A DNA stretch of 64,000 nt from Desertifilum tharense IPPAS B-1220 (GTDB lineage Bacteria > Cyanobacteriota > Cyanobacteriia > Cyanobacteriales > Desertifilaceae): NCBI RefSeq assembly GCF_001746915.1, contig NZ_MJGC01000110.1:1-64000 (forward strand). Direction: 5' to 3'. This document shows positions 1 through 7,817 of the stretch, in pieces (within the stretch, counting starts at the first letter, position 1; each line of letters opens with the position of its first letter). The notes under the pieces were generated by a model. The model saw only the letters and a list, made by a program, of their open reading frames with translations. It was not told the origin of the DNA and did no database searches. The position numbers and the translations under genes were made by a program.

Positions 1-2
1 TT

Positions 3-122
3 GTGCTGAGTGCGATCGCCCTATTTTTAGGGATTACCTATTTTTTCGGCATCGATTTAACGCGCGGGGCGCGATACAATTTCGTCTACTTTCCCGGTGT
101 AATCCTATTAGTGGTTGGGTAA
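3..122 (+). CDS. C-terminal end of a membrane protein (partial)
   Basis: The window opens inside a reading frame that runs 39 codons to a TAA stop at 120-122; the start lies outside. The fragment has a hydrophobic segment (LSAIALFLGITYFFGI), a short polar loop containing TRGARYNF and a second hydrophobic stretch reaching the C-terminus, so it looks like the end of an integral membrane domain. I cannot name the family. The next gene is convergent on the other strand, with a 36-nt gap. Confidence 0.45.
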   Translation: MLSAIALFLGITYFFGIDLTRGARYNFVYFPGVILLVVG

Positions 123-158
123 TTTCGCCCCATGCTCATTAATGTCTTAATTATTTTG

Positions 159-884
159 TCACTGCAACGTGGGGGCTAAAGCTGCGATCGCGCTCGGTAG
201 CTGTTCGGCTCCGGCTTCCGTTGTTGCAATTAATAATAATAAGACATCCCTTTGCGGTTGGCTGGCGACAATCGCCCCGCTCATGGGTTGGGCTTGAGCG
301 CCAAAAGTTAACTGCCCAGTCCAAGGAATAATCGTTTCACCAGAGGCGGCGCTGGAAATTTCTCCCGGTTGGAAGCCTTCGCCCTGCTGGAAGGTTTCAA
401 TCGCAATTTGCGCTAGCCCATTGGGGGTTAAAGGTTGTTCGGTTGCTCTCAGGCGAACCACCACCGTATAGGCAAGGTTGCCATCGGGAGCCTCAAATAA
501 AGGATTGCGTCCCGCCGAGCCGACCTTATAACCGGAGAGAATCCCCACCTGAAAGCGCCCCCGGCTATCTTCAAAGTTACCGCCTAAATCCAAAGGAGGG
601 GTACTTAACAGCGCATCCGCTGCTGTGGGTTCGGGCGTTGGTTGAGGCGTTGGACTAGGAGAGGGACTTGGAGAGGGGGGAGGAGGAGATAGGGGAGCCG
701 CTGGTGGGGGTGGCGGTGGCGGGAGGGGGGTGGTTTGTACGGGAGGCGTTGGCGAGGGGGTTTGAGCCTGGGCGCTCAGTTCGCCGAGTGGATTGGCAGT
801 CAAGGCGGGAATGCGACCCCAAAACCCAATGGCTAGGGCTGTAATCAGCGCCAGTCCAATGAACCACAGTTTTTTCGGATACAT
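159..884 (-). CDS. Exported proline-rich protein of unknown function
   Basis: 241 aa. Residues 7-25 are a hydrophobic signal or anchor segment. It is followed by a low-complexity Pro/Ser/Thr linker (about residues 43-90, with runs of P and repeated SP/TP) and a C-terminal globular domain (about 95-241) starting with the pattern DSRGRFQVGI. The linker suggests that the C-terminal domain stands away from the membrane on the periplasmic side. The C-terminal domain resembles conserved hypothetical proteins of cyanobacteria, but I know of no function. It starts 22 nt downstream of the nucleoside transporter stop on the same strand, so the two could be co-transcribed. Confidence 0.8.
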   Translation of the reverse strand: MYPKKLWFIGLALITALAIGFWGRIPALTANPLGELSAQAQTPSPTPPVQTTPLPPPPPPPAAPLSPPPPSPSPSPSPTPQPTPEPTAADALLSTPPLDLGGNFEDSRGRFQVGILSGYKVGSAGRNPLFEAPDGNLAYTVVVRLRATEQPLTPNGLAQIAIETFQQGEGFQPGEISSAASGETIIPWTGQLTFGAQAQPMSGAIVASQPQRDVLLLLIATTEAGAEQLPSAIAALAPTLQ

Positions 885-905
885 CTACAAACCTCTCTCA
901 AAATG

Positions 906-2336
906 TTATCGACCGAGAATGGCTGCATTGCCAAAGTCAAATAACCCGGCGACGCAACCTGTCATTAATGTGGCGAGGGTTCCGGCCCAGAGCGCTTTCC
1001 AGCCTAGTGCTGAAATTTCCGAACGTCTTTCGGGCACCAAGGAGGATAAGCCGCCCACGAAAATCCCGTAGGAGGGAATATGGGTAAAACCGCACAGCAC
1101 GTAACTAATAATTAATAAAGCGCGATCGCTTAATGCGCCGCTTTCGGTCAGTCTGGCTAAGGTGAGGTAGGGAGGAATGTTGGTTTCGAGCAGCCTCCGT
1201 CCAATAATCACGGAAGATTGCCACAGTTCCTGCCATTCTAAGGACACGCCGGTGAGGAAGGTGAGCGGTAAAAACAGAACGCCCAGGAAGTTACTTAAAG
1301 GGGCGCTAAAAAATTGCACCAGTAGGGAGGTTTCGCCCGTACCGCTGAAGGTGCCGGTAATCCAAGCAGACAGGTTATTGAAGAAGATGTCAATCAGCGC
1401 GACGACGCCCAGAATGGCAATGAGTACCGCTGCAATGCCAACGGCCATCTTGACGCCATCTAGCGCTCCGATAATTAAGCTATCCACGGGACTAGGACGC
1501 ACCATTACGGGGTCCATTTCTTCTTCTGGAACTTTCCCTAGGGTTTTGGGAACGGTGGTTTCGGGAACCAGGAGTTTGGAAATGACGAAACAAGCCGGAA
1601 TCGTCATAATGGAGGCAGAGACTAGGTGTCCGGTAATCGCCGGAAAGACGGGACGCAGTAACCCGGCATACAGCGCTAAGACGGTTGAGGCGATGGAGCC
1701 AAAACAACTGGTGAGGATGGCACAGAGTTCGCTGCGGCTCATTTCCATTAAGAAGGGCTTAACGGCGATCGCGCTTTCAATCCCCACAAAGATATTGGCT
1801 GCCCCGGCTAAAGATTCTGCCCCGCTGATGTTCATTAACTGCCGAAAAACTTGGGCAAAAACTTTAACAATCGGCTGAATGATATTGAGGCGATATAACA
1901 AGCTGATCAACCCGGAGAAGAAGATCACCTGGGGAAGGGCGCGGAAGGCAAAGATATAGCCCGGATTGAGATTTCCTGCCCCCAAGCGTTCGCCCGGAAG
2001 CGGGACGTAGGGATCGCTTAAGGTGCGGCTAATCCAGCGCCCGGCCGTTCCTAAACCGGCAACGGGGGCGTTAGGGTTCGGCACAAATAAATCGGTGAAC
2101 AAGAACCGCGCGCCCGCTTCTGAAGCGTCTAACACGGCGTTGAGCAGATTATTTAATCCGGCGATCAGATCGCGGGTGGGTAAAACGAAGACCAGCAAAC
2201 CAATCAACAGTTGTATGCTAATGCCAAAAATAATCACTTTCCAGGGAATAATCCGCTTATTCTCCGATCCCAGCCAAGCGACAATACACAGTCCAATCAT
2301 TCCTAATAAGGAAACGATGTTTAATCTCCAGTCCAT
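906..2336 (-). CDS. NupC-type concentrative nucleoside transporter (CNT family)
   Basis: 476 aa integral membrane protein that should import nucleosides with H+ or Na+. It has many hydrophobic helices and a family-typical central segment near FVGIESAIAVKPFL and SELCAILTSCFGSIAS, matching the re-entrant loops that form the nucleoside site in CNT proteins. The frame extends upstream to 2390, but I chose ATG 2336 because the protein then begins MDWRLNIVSLLG, immediately before the first helix as in other NupC proteins, and the AG-rich stretch GGGAGAAAG lies just upstream. The region 60-140 after the first helix contains an extracytoplasmic insert (FVPNPNAPVAGLGTAGRWIS). Confidence 0.92.
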   Translation of the reverse strand: MDWRLNIVSLLGMIGLCIVAWLGSENKRIIPWKVIIFGISIQLLIGLLVFVLPTRDLIAGLNNLLNAVLDASEAGARFLFTDLFVPNPNAPVAGLGTAGRWISRTLSDPYVPLPGERLGAGNLNPGYIFAFRALPQVIFFSGLISLLYRLNIIQPIVKVFAQVFRQLMNISGAESLAGAANIFVGIESAIAVKPFLMEMSRSELCAILTSCFGSIASTVLALYAGLLRPVFPAITGHLVSASIMTIPACFVISKLLVPETTVPKTLGKVPEEEMDPVMVRPSPVDSLIIGALDGVKMAVGIAAVLIAILGVVALIDIFFNNLSAWITGTFSGTGETSLLVQFFSAPLSNFLGVLFLPLTFLTGVSLEWQELWQSSVIIGRRLLETNIPPYLTLARLTESGALSDRALLIISYVLCGFTHIPSYGIFVGGLSSLVPERRSEISALGWKALWAGTLATLMTGCVAGLFDFGNAAILGR

Positions 2337-2654
2337 CCACTTTCTCCCATATGAGTGCGATTCCCAGAAGGATTTAGTGCGCGATCGCATTCAGGTTTTG
2401 CTGGCAAGATTCACCGATGAATGCGCTATTCACCAATCAGCACCCTACAATACAGGCATCCTCAACTATGATTTCAGAACCTGTTCCTCCGGGTGAGTAA
2501 ATTCTCGGTTCCGGATTTAGCCTTGAGGATTGTAGGTTTCGCATAACATCCTTATTAAACCCTATTTGCGTTGAATCGTTTGTTGTCTTTATGTTTTGAT
2601 TTCGTTTTGCGATCGCCAACTGTTCTGTGTTTTATTTACTTTTTTGATACGTCT
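2337..2654. other. Intergenic region between divergent genes
   Basis: 318 bases separating the nucleoside transporter (minus) from the small zinc-ribbon-like gene (plus). It must carry both promoters. I see one HIP1-like site and no convincing hairpin, repeat or extra gene. Confidence 0.5.
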
Positions 2655-2927
2655 ATGGAAGCTTTCGATCCAACTCCACCGGCTTGGACTCTAGGTGCGA
2701 CGCACGCCTTCAACTTTTGCTGTCCCCGCTGTCGTTCGACGCCAATGGCAGCGACTAATGTTTGGATCAATCGGCGATCGCCTGTTTATACTGAGGATCG
2801 CCGACGCAAGTGGCAAGAATTTTATCGCTGTCAGTGCGAAACCGCCTGGTGGGCTTGGAGTGACGAACGTCCGCCTGCTGAATGGGCAAAAGAACAAAAC
2901 TGTACTGAGGACGATCGCGAGACTTAA
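2655..2927 (+). CDS. Small zinc-ribbon-like protein of unknown function
   Basis: 90 aa from ATG 2655 (MEAFDPTPPAWTLG). The frame opens further upstream, but the extra 28 residues look like translated intergenic DNA. The protein has one Cys pair at FCCPRC, a CQC motif about 40 residues later, and is rich in Trp and Arg (YRCQCETAWWAWSDE), so a small metal-binding ribbon is plausible. It resembles a short conserved cyanobacterial protein found near ribosomal protein genes, but I cannot assign a function. rpmI follows 83 nt downstream on the same strand. Confidence 0.75.
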   Translation: MEAFDPTPPAWTLGATHAFNFCCPRCRSTPMAATNVWINRRSPVYTEDRRRKWQEFYRCQCETAWWAWSDERPPAEWAKEQNCTEDDRET

Positions 2928-3010
2928 CTTGAGCTGACTGCAATCGCAAATTTTGCCGAAATCTCGACAAAATGGTAAGATTATGGATTGTGTCGAATTC
3001 ACCTAAACAG

Positions 3011-3208
3011 ATGCCAAAACTAAAAACTCGCCGCGCTGCTGCCAAGCGGTTTCGAGCAACGGGCAGTGGCAAAATTGTTCGCCGCAAAGCGTTCAAAAAT
3101 CACCTTTTACACCATAAAAGTGCTGAAAGAAAACGCCGCCTATCTAACATGGCGGAGGTTCACGAGCGCGATGCAGAGAACGTGCGCTTGATGCTTCCTT
3201 ATTTGTAA
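3011..3208 (+). CDS. rpmI: 50S ribosomal protein L35
   Basis: 65 aa, the usual length of bL35. It begins MPKLKTRRAAAKRFRATGSG, followed by the family block KNHLLHHKSAERKR, all strongly basic as expected for an rRNA-binding protein of the large subunit. ATG 3011 is the family start; the frame extends 13 codons upstream without similarity. rplT lies 50 nt downstream. infC, which precedes rpmI in many bacteria, is not present here. Confidence 0.98.
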   Translation: MPKLKTRRAAAKRFRATGSGKIVRRKAFKNHLLHHKSAERKRRLSNMAEVHERDAENVRLMLPYL

Positions 3209-3258
3209 GCAATTTTGAGGCCGATTGCCAGTTCTCCAAACCTTAAGGATATTGAATT

Positions 3259-3609
3259 ATGAGAGTTAAACGCGGGAATGTGGCTCGCAAGCGCCGCAAG
3301 AAGATTTTAAAGCTTGCTAAGGGATTTCGCGGATCGCACTCTAAGCTGTTCCGCACAGCTAACCAACAGGTGATGAAGGCACTGCGGAGTGCCTATCGCG
3401 ATCGCAAAAAACGCAAACGCGATTTCCGTCGCCTGTGGATCGTCCGCCTGAATGCGGCGGCTCGTCAACAAGGAATTAGCTATTCTCAGTTAATTGGGAA
3501 ACTCAAAAAAGCCAATATCGGCTTAAACCGCAAGGTTCTCGCTCAAATGGCGATTCTTGACCCCACCAGCTTTGCCAAAGTTGTCGAAGCTGCCGTTCAA
3601 GCCCAATAA
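3259..3609 (+). CDS. rplT: 50S ribosomal protein L20
   Basis: 116 aa, basic, with the characteristic start MRVKRGNVARKRRKKILKLA and a long N-terminal helix followed by a globular domain that binds 23S rRNA early in large subunit assembly. It lies in the normal rpmI-rplT order and direction. In many bacteria L20 autoregulates this operon; I did not identify such a site here. Confidence 0.98.
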   Translation: MRVKRGNVARKRRKKILKLAKGFRGSHSKLFRTANQQVMKALRSAYRDRKKRKRDFRRLWIVRLNAAARQQGISYSQLIGKLKKANIGLNRKVLAQMAILDPTSFAKVVEAAVQAQ

Positions 3610-3634
3610 AATGTGAAGTGTGGAAGACTGAAGA

Positions 3635-4462
3635 ATGAAAAATCGACTCTGGAAAGCGGCTTTTTTCAAACTTCAGACTTTACACTTCCTCTTGTGTTTT
3701 GGTCTTTTAGCGGTTCCTGGCTTGGCAACAACCAGCCAGAGAATCATGGCAAGCGCCCAACTTCAAAGGATTCAGCAGCGCGGTTATTTAACCGTTGCCG
3801 TCAAAGATAATTTGCGTCCGTTAGGGTTTCGGGATAGTGAAGAGAACTTGCAAGGTTTAGAAATCGAAATTGCTCAAAGACTCGCTGCCGAAATTTTAGG
3901 CGATCGCAATGCCATTCGTTGGCTGCCCGCGAACAATCAAGAGCGACTGGCATTAGTGGCTGAAGGACGGGTGGATCTAGCGATCGCGCGACTGAGCGTG
4001 ACGGGTTCGCGATCGCGCCTGGTAGACTTTAGCACGCCCTATTATATCGACGGCACCGCCTTTGTCACCCGACAACCCGCGATCGATAGCCTAGAAGCCA
4101 TTGGACAACAAACCATCGCCGTTCTGAATGATTCCACAACCGTCGCCTACGTGCGCTATTTTATCCCCAATGCCAATCTGGTCGGGGTAGACTCGTACCA
4201 AGAGGCTTTAGCCCTGTTGGAAGCCGGAGAGGCGGCAACCTTTGCGGCGGATGCGACCGTTTTAACGGGTTGGGTACAGGAATATCCCCAGTATCGCCTA
4301 TTGCCATTTTTGATTTCTGCCGATGCATTGGCGATCGCTATGCCACGCGGTCTTCAGCATGACGCATTTCGACGCAAAGTCAATCAGGCGATCGCCCAAT
4401 GGAGAAGCGAAGGCTGGCTGAGAGAACGCGCCCAATTTTGGGGATTACCCCTACCCCAGTAG
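3635..4462 (+). CDS. Family 3 (amino acid type) extracellular solute-binding protein
   Basis: 275 aa. A hydrophobic signal segment (about residues 15-33) is followed by the typical start of a periplasmic type II binding protein, LQRIQQRGYLTVAVKDNLRPLGF, and the block LEIEIAQRLAAEILGD. It should bind a polar amino acid or similar small ligand in the periplasm. No permease or ATPase gene is adjacent, so its transporter must be encoded elsewhere or it acts as a sensor. It starts 25 nt after rplT, but the pairing is probably positional only. Confidence 0.88.
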   Translation: MKNRLWKAAFFKLQTLHFLLCFGLLAVPGLATTSQRIMASAQLQRIQQRGYLTVAVKDNLRPLGFRDSEENLQGLEIEIAQRLAAEILGDRNAIRWLPANNQERLALVAEGRVDLAIARLSVTGSRSRLVDFSTPYYIDGTAFVTRQPAIDSLEAIGQQTIAVLNDSTTVAYVRYFIPNANLVGVDSYQEALALLEAGEAATFAADATVLTGWVQEYPQYRLLPFLISADALAIAMPRGLQHDAFRRKVNQAIAQWRSEGWLRERAQFWGLPLPQ

Positions 4463-4497
4463 AATTAAGAAGAATTTGCAGTTTAATATAAAAAAAC

Positions 4498-5022
4498 ATG
4501 GACGCTCAACTGCCCGTTCTTTATCTTTCCCTGCTATTAGGATTGCTCGGTATTGCAACGTGGTTCATTGTTCGCCAAATTCTGAGAACTCGCCGAGTTG
4601 AAACCACCCTATCGCGCCTTCAACAAAAGCTGAGGAAAGAAAAAGGCACCGCTCAAGAATATTACGAGCTAGGCTGTATCTATACCGATAAAAAACTCTT
4701 TTCTCAAGCGGTTCCCCCTTTTCAAAAAGCCCTGAAAGCCGAAGATTTACCATCCGAAGAAGCCGCTTTAATTTATAACGCCCTCGGTTTTGCCTACGCC
4801 GCCCAAGAACAATACGATCTAGCCATACGCCAGTACAAAGAAGCTTTGAAACTGAATGCAGATTACCCCATCGCTTACAATAACTTGGGGTACGCTTACG
4901 AACAAAAACGCCTGACTTCACAAGCGTTAGAAGCCTACGAAGCTGCCCTCAAAGTTAGCCCCGATAATGCAACGGCTAAAAAACGTTCCGAGTCTCTGCG
5001 GAAGCGTTTAGCCCCCTCTTAA
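4498..5022 (+). CDS. Membrane-anchored TPR protein
   Basis: 174 aa. An N-terminal membrane helix (about residues 5-24) is followed by a basic coil (about 30-50) and three tetratricopeptide repeats (about 53-168) with the TPR pattern of Tyr/Leu and Ala, for example AYNNLGYAYEQKRLTSQALE. TPR repeats serve as protein-binding scaffolds; the partner is unknown. It follows the solute-binding protein by 35 nt. Downstream lies a chain of hairpins ending in a terminator. Confidence 0.88.
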   Translation: MDAQLPVLYLSLLLGLLGIATWFIVRQILRTRRVETTLSRLQQKLRKEKGTAQEYYELGCIYTDKKLFSQAVPPFQKALKAEDLPSEEAALIYNALGFAYAAQEQYDLAIRQYKEALKLNADYPIAYNNLGYAYEQKRLTSQALEAYEAALKVSPDNATAKKRSESLRKRLAPS

Positions 5023-5027
5023 GGGCG

Positions 5028-5186
5028 GGTTGGTGAAGCGGAATTTTTTAAGGCCTTAACCAACTGTGGGTGGGAAGTCCCGCACCCTATCTGTTTACAG
5101 ATGGGTGACGGAACGAAAACGAACCGGGAAATCAACTGTATATCAGTCTAAAAGCCTCCTAATGGAATAGTTGGGGGGCTTTTCAG
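5028..5186 (+). ncRNA. Candidate structured RNA: hairpin chain ending in a terminator
   Basis: Directly after the TPR gene stop are successive hairpins on the plus strand: GTTGGT 5029-5034 with ACCAAC 5059-5064, enclosing the palindrome TTAAGGCCTTAA; GGGTG 5068-5072 with CACCC 5083-5087; ATCTG 5089-5093 with CAGAT 5098-5102; ACTG 5135-5138 with CAGT 5144-5147; and finally the terminator at 5150. It could be an independent small RNA, a processed 3' UTR, or a regulatory element. It does not match tRNA, tmRNA, RNase P or SRP RNA as I know them. Confidence 0.45.
5150..5186 (+). terminator. Rho-independent terminator
   Basis: AAAAGCCTCC (5150-5159) pairs with GGGGGCTTTT (5174-5183) with one T-G wobble, followed by a T-rich stretch. 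It closes the TPR transcript and the hairpin-rich region upstream. Confidence 0.8.
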
Positions 5187-5375
5187 TTTAGTTTAACTTA
5201 AGGTGTTAATTGAAAATTTCTATGACTATTTAGATGAAATTGTGAAGGATTTAGGCGATAATCAAAGCATCAAAAGGGTTAGGGTGGAGCATTGCTCGCT
5301 GTTCTGGCTAACCCAGTTGGGGACTCACTCCTGTGCTGAATGAGTCCCTCACTGAGATTCGGAAATTCAGTCTGT
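5187..5375. other. Intergenic stretch with an 8-bp inverted repeat
   Basis: The clearest element is GGGACTCA (5320-5327) facing TGAGTCCC (5341-5348) across a 13-nt loop. It is not followed by a T run on either strand, so it is not an obvious terminator. Confidence 0.4.
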
Positions 5376-5531
5376 TTAACGAGAAGAGATGTAAACAGAT
5401 AACGTTCTCCCTCGGCGTTGGAGAGCTGCTAGAAGTTGGGGTCTAACTTCCCGCGCCCATTGGTCAAAATCAAAGGCGTCAGAATCAGTATTGAGGGCGG
5501 TTTGCCGAGATTTAGAGGAATTCACAGTCAT
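5376..5531 (-). CDS. Small hypothetical protein (51 aa)
   Basis: From ATG 5531 the protein is 51 aa: a polar N-terminus, then the sequence DFDQWAREVRPQLLAALQRR, which reads like one amphipathic helix, and a short basic tail. The frame can be extended 26 codons upstream, but no ATG there has a good ribosome site. A separate strong AAGAGGAG sequence upstream leads into an out-of-frame four-codon reading frame (ATG GAA ACA TAA), so translation of a leader is possible. No function is recognised. Confidence 0.5.
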   Translation of the reverse strand: MTVNSSKSRQTALNTDSDAFDFDQWAREVRPQLLAALQRRGRTLSVYISSR

Positions 5532-5740
5532 TTGCTCGCTTCTAAAGGGTGTTATGTTTCCATTCTCCTCTTTTTTGGGGATCTCGTGGAGCTTGAAAAT
5601 GCAACTCAAGCATACAAACTATGCAAGAATCACAACAGAAAAATGTGATTCAACGCAATTGATGCTATAGCAAGCTTCAATGAGTTGCTAATCTCCCTTT
5701 ACCCCTAGATCGAGAAGATTTGGATTTCGCCTCCCTATCC

Positions 5741-6115
5741 TCAATCTGTGGGATTTGCAGGCAAACTTAAGCCGCTGTGGGGAATAATTAATGAGGATTC
5801 AGGAGTCATTCTTGGGCCTGGAGTCATGATTTGATTCTGCGGTTTAGGCATTAATACAGATTCATTTGTCCAGGGAGAAATCTGACCGTTGCGTGGGGTT
5901 AAAACCGCGTTAGAAGGGGCGATGCGGTTGGTTTGGTTTCCCCGAATGCTAGGAGGGTTGAAAGGGGCGGATCGCGGCGAGTAGCGTTCTCTTAACTCTT
6001 CTCTAGCCGAACGCGGGCCGAGGCGAGGGGTTTGGGCGATCGCACTTTCTGCAACGCCTAGGACGCCGAAACCCAGGAGTAAGGCGGCGAGGGTGAGACT
6101 CGATGGGGGTTTCAT
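5741..6115 (-). CDS. Exported hypothetical protein
   Basis: 124 aa from ATG 6115. Residues 1-28 form a signal peptide with likely cleavage after SAIAQ. The mature part is rich in Pro, Ser, Asn and Arg (NQTNRIAPSNAVLTPRNG) and looks disordered. The start codon lies 4 nt after the aroB stop (TAA TTTT ATG), so it is translated from the aroB transcript. No family recognised. Confidence 0.7.
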   Translation of the reverse strand: MKPPSSLTLAALLLGFGVLGVAESAIAQTPRLGPRSAREELRERYSPRSAPFNPPSIRGNQTNRIAPSNAVLTPRNGQISPWTNESVLMPKPQNQIMTPGPRMTPESSLIIPHSGLSLPANPTD

Positions 6116-6119
6116 AAAA

Positions 6120-7220
6120 TTACGCTTGCATTTGGGCAAGGACTTGTTTTAAGGTGTCGCGAGAGACGCGATCGCTAATGATGACTTCTCCGATATCCTT
6201 GGGAAGGATAAAGCGTACCTGACCCGCTTGGACTTTCTTATCGGTGGATAGGGTATCGGCGATCGCATCGAGATCCAAGAAACTGGGGATTTGGGTAGGT
6301 AAGTTCGCCTTCTGGATCGATCCTAGCTGACGCGCTTGACATTCGGCCGACCACAACCCCATTTCAACCGCAAGTTGTCCAGCCGCAACCATCCCAATAG
6401 CGACGGCTTCACCATGATTCACTAATCGATATCCCGTCAGGCTTTCCACCGCATGACCGATGGTGTGACCGTAATTGAGAATTGCTCTTAAACCTGCTTC
6501 TTTTTCATCTTGACCGACCACATCAGCTTTGGCTTGGCAAGAACGGGTAATAATGGTTTGCAGCAATCCCGGATCGAGATAGCGGAGTTGGTCTAAGCGC
6601 GGCGAAGCTTCTAACTTGCTGAACAGATCCGCATCCCAAATGATGCCATATTTAATGACCTCAGCCATCCCCGCCCGGAATTCTCGCGTCGGGAGGGTTT
6701 GCAACACATTGGGGTCAATTACTACTAGTTTGGGTTGATAGAATGCGCCAATCAGATTTTTGCCTCGCGGATGGTTTACCCCAGTTTTCCCGCCAATAGA
6801 CGCATCGATCATCGCCAGGAGAGAGGTAGGAACCTGGACAAAATTAACCCCTCTGAGCCAGGTAGCCGCCGCAAAGCCTGTCATATCCCCCACAACACCC
6901 CCCCCTAGAGCCACCATTGTAGAGGAGCGTTCTAGGCGATGTTCTAGGGCGGTATCGTAAAGCTTTTGAATTGAAGCGAGAGTCTTGTAGCGTTCTCCGG
7001 GGGGGAACAGGTGAGTCGCAACCGTGAAACCCGCCGCTTCCAAAGAGGCGATCGCGCTTTCGCCATACCGCCTTAAAATGGCAGCATTGGAAACCAACAG
7101 CACCTGTTTCCCCAGCTTCAATTGAGCCATCATCGGCCCTAGGCGTTCTAAGTTGCCAGGAGCGATCGCAATCTCATACGCTGACTCTGGTAAATTTACC
7201 CGAATTGCAGACTCCACCAT
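6120..7220 (-). CDS. aroB: 3-dehydroquinate synthase
   Basis: 366 aa from ATG 7220, a normal length for the family. AroB converts DAHP to 3-dehydroquinate in the shikimate pathway, using NAD+ and a metal ion. Visible motifs are the NAD-binding block GGGVVGDMTGFAAATWLRG, the substrate region IDASIGGKTGVNHPRGKN, and the metal-binding segment with GHTIGHAVE. The frame continues 19 codons upstream, but ATG 7220 is preceded by GAGG and matches the usual start. petL is divergent 90 nt away, and a small exported protein gene follows 4 nt after the stop. Confidence 0.96.
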   Translation of the reverse strand: MVESAIRVNLPESAYEIAIAPGNLERLGPMMAQLKLGKQVLLVSNAAILRRYGESAIASLEAAGFTVATHLFPPGERYKTLASIQKLYDTALEHRLERSSTMVALGGGVVGDMTGFAAATWLRGVNFVQVPTSLLAMIDASIGGKTGVNHPRGKNLIGAFYQPKLVVIDPNVLQTLPTREFRAGMAEVIKYGIIWDADLFSKLEASPRLDQLRYLDPGLLQTIITRSCQAKADVVGQDEKEAGLRAILNYGHTIGHAVESLTGYRLVNHGEAVAIGMVAAGQLAVEMGLWSAECQARQLGSIQKANLPTQIPSFLDLDAIADTLSTDKKVQAGQVRFILPKDIGEVIISDRVSRDTLKQVLAQMQA

Positions 7221-7310
7221 CACTCGATCCTCAATCTTCGCTTCTTCATCCTTCCACAGTTCGCTGAAATGGTTCAATAGAAAAGAGTAAGTTTCTTGGA
7301 GATAGTGGTT

Positions 7311-7412
7311 ATGACGATTGATGGTGCGATCGCTTACGTCGTGTTCTTAGGCGCAGCTTACGTCGGTGCTTTAGTCCTGTTTTTCGGTCTACGCGCTGTC
7401 AAACTCATCTAG
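7311..7412 (+). CDS. petL: Cytochrome b6-f complex subunit 6 (PetL)
   Basis: 33 aa protein: a short polar start (MTIDG), one membrane helix (AIAYVVFLGAAYVGALVLFF) and the C-terminus GLRAVKLI. PetL proteins are 31-35 aa single-helix subunits at the edge of the cytochrome b6f complex in thylakoid membranes, and their ends typically read (F/Y)GLR(A/S)(V/A)K(L/I)(I/L). A TTGGAG ribosome site lies 9 nt before the ATG. Short and easily missed by gene finders. Divergent from aroB. The family call rests on size, topology and the C-terminal pattern. Confidence 0.8.
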   Translation: MTIDGAIAYVVFLGAAYVGALVLFFGLRAVKLI

Positions 7413-7423
7413 TCTGAGCGTTA

Positions 7424-7440
7424 ACCCCCCTCTGGGGGGT
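7424..7440 (+). terminator. Hairpin after petL
   Basis: ACCCCCC (7424-7430), loop TCT, GGGGGGT (7434-7440), starting 12 nt after the petL stop. There is no T run, so it may be an RNA-stabilising 3' hairpin rather than a full intrinsic terminator. Confidence 0.5.
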
Positions 7441-7475
7441 ATGAGCGTGCTAAGTTTGCTGCAACAAGACATCGC

Positions 7476-7817
7476 TTAATTACTAGGGCGAACAACGCGA
7501 ATTAACTGACCTGTTAAGCTATCTAAAGGAGCGATCGCAGTATCTATCCGTTCTGCCATCCGTTGCCGATCTGGATCGTTTGTACAAACAATAATCCCAA
7601 AATGGTTTTGATCCGCACGATGCAATTGCACAAAGTCATAACGATTTAAAGTAATTACAGCCCGCAAATTCCGAACAGCAAACGCTAATACTGCTTCATC
7701 GGATATCCCCAGATTCGCATTACCCGCCTCTTGAACCGTTAAAACATCGTGTCCCATTGTTCGGAGGAGTTCGCTGACTGCTCGCGGAAACTGTTCATCT
7801 GCATAAAGGCGTGCCAT
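7476..7817 (-). CDS. DUF5615 PIN-like toxin
   Basis: 113 aa. The N-terminus MARLYADEQFPRAVSELLRTMGHDV carries the acidic Asp-Glu pair (D7, E8) and the GHDV pattern typical of DUF5615 (Mut7-C-like PIN) proteins, which are predicted ribonucleases paired with DUF433 partners. Later blocks AVITLNRYDFVQLH and GIIVCTND also fit. The ATG follows directly after the TAA stop of the DUF433 gene, so translation is coupled. The assignment as toxin is from family knowledge; activity is not shown by the sequence. Confidence 0.88.
   Translation of the reverse strand: MARLYADEQFPRAVSELLRTMGHDVLTVQEAGNANLGISDEAVLAFAVRNLRAVITLNRYDFVQLHRADQNHFGIIVCTNDPDRQRMAERIDTAIAPLDSLTGQLIRVVRPSN

Noticed and set aside
1177..1878. 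233-codon plus-strand frame inside the nucleoside transporter
   Set aside because: Antisense to a well-supported membrane protein gene, no family similarity and no ribosome site of note.
5320..5348. Inverted repeat GGGACTCA/TGAGTCCC as a terminator
   Set aside because: No T run on either strand, so it is only noted as a repeat in the intergenic stretch.
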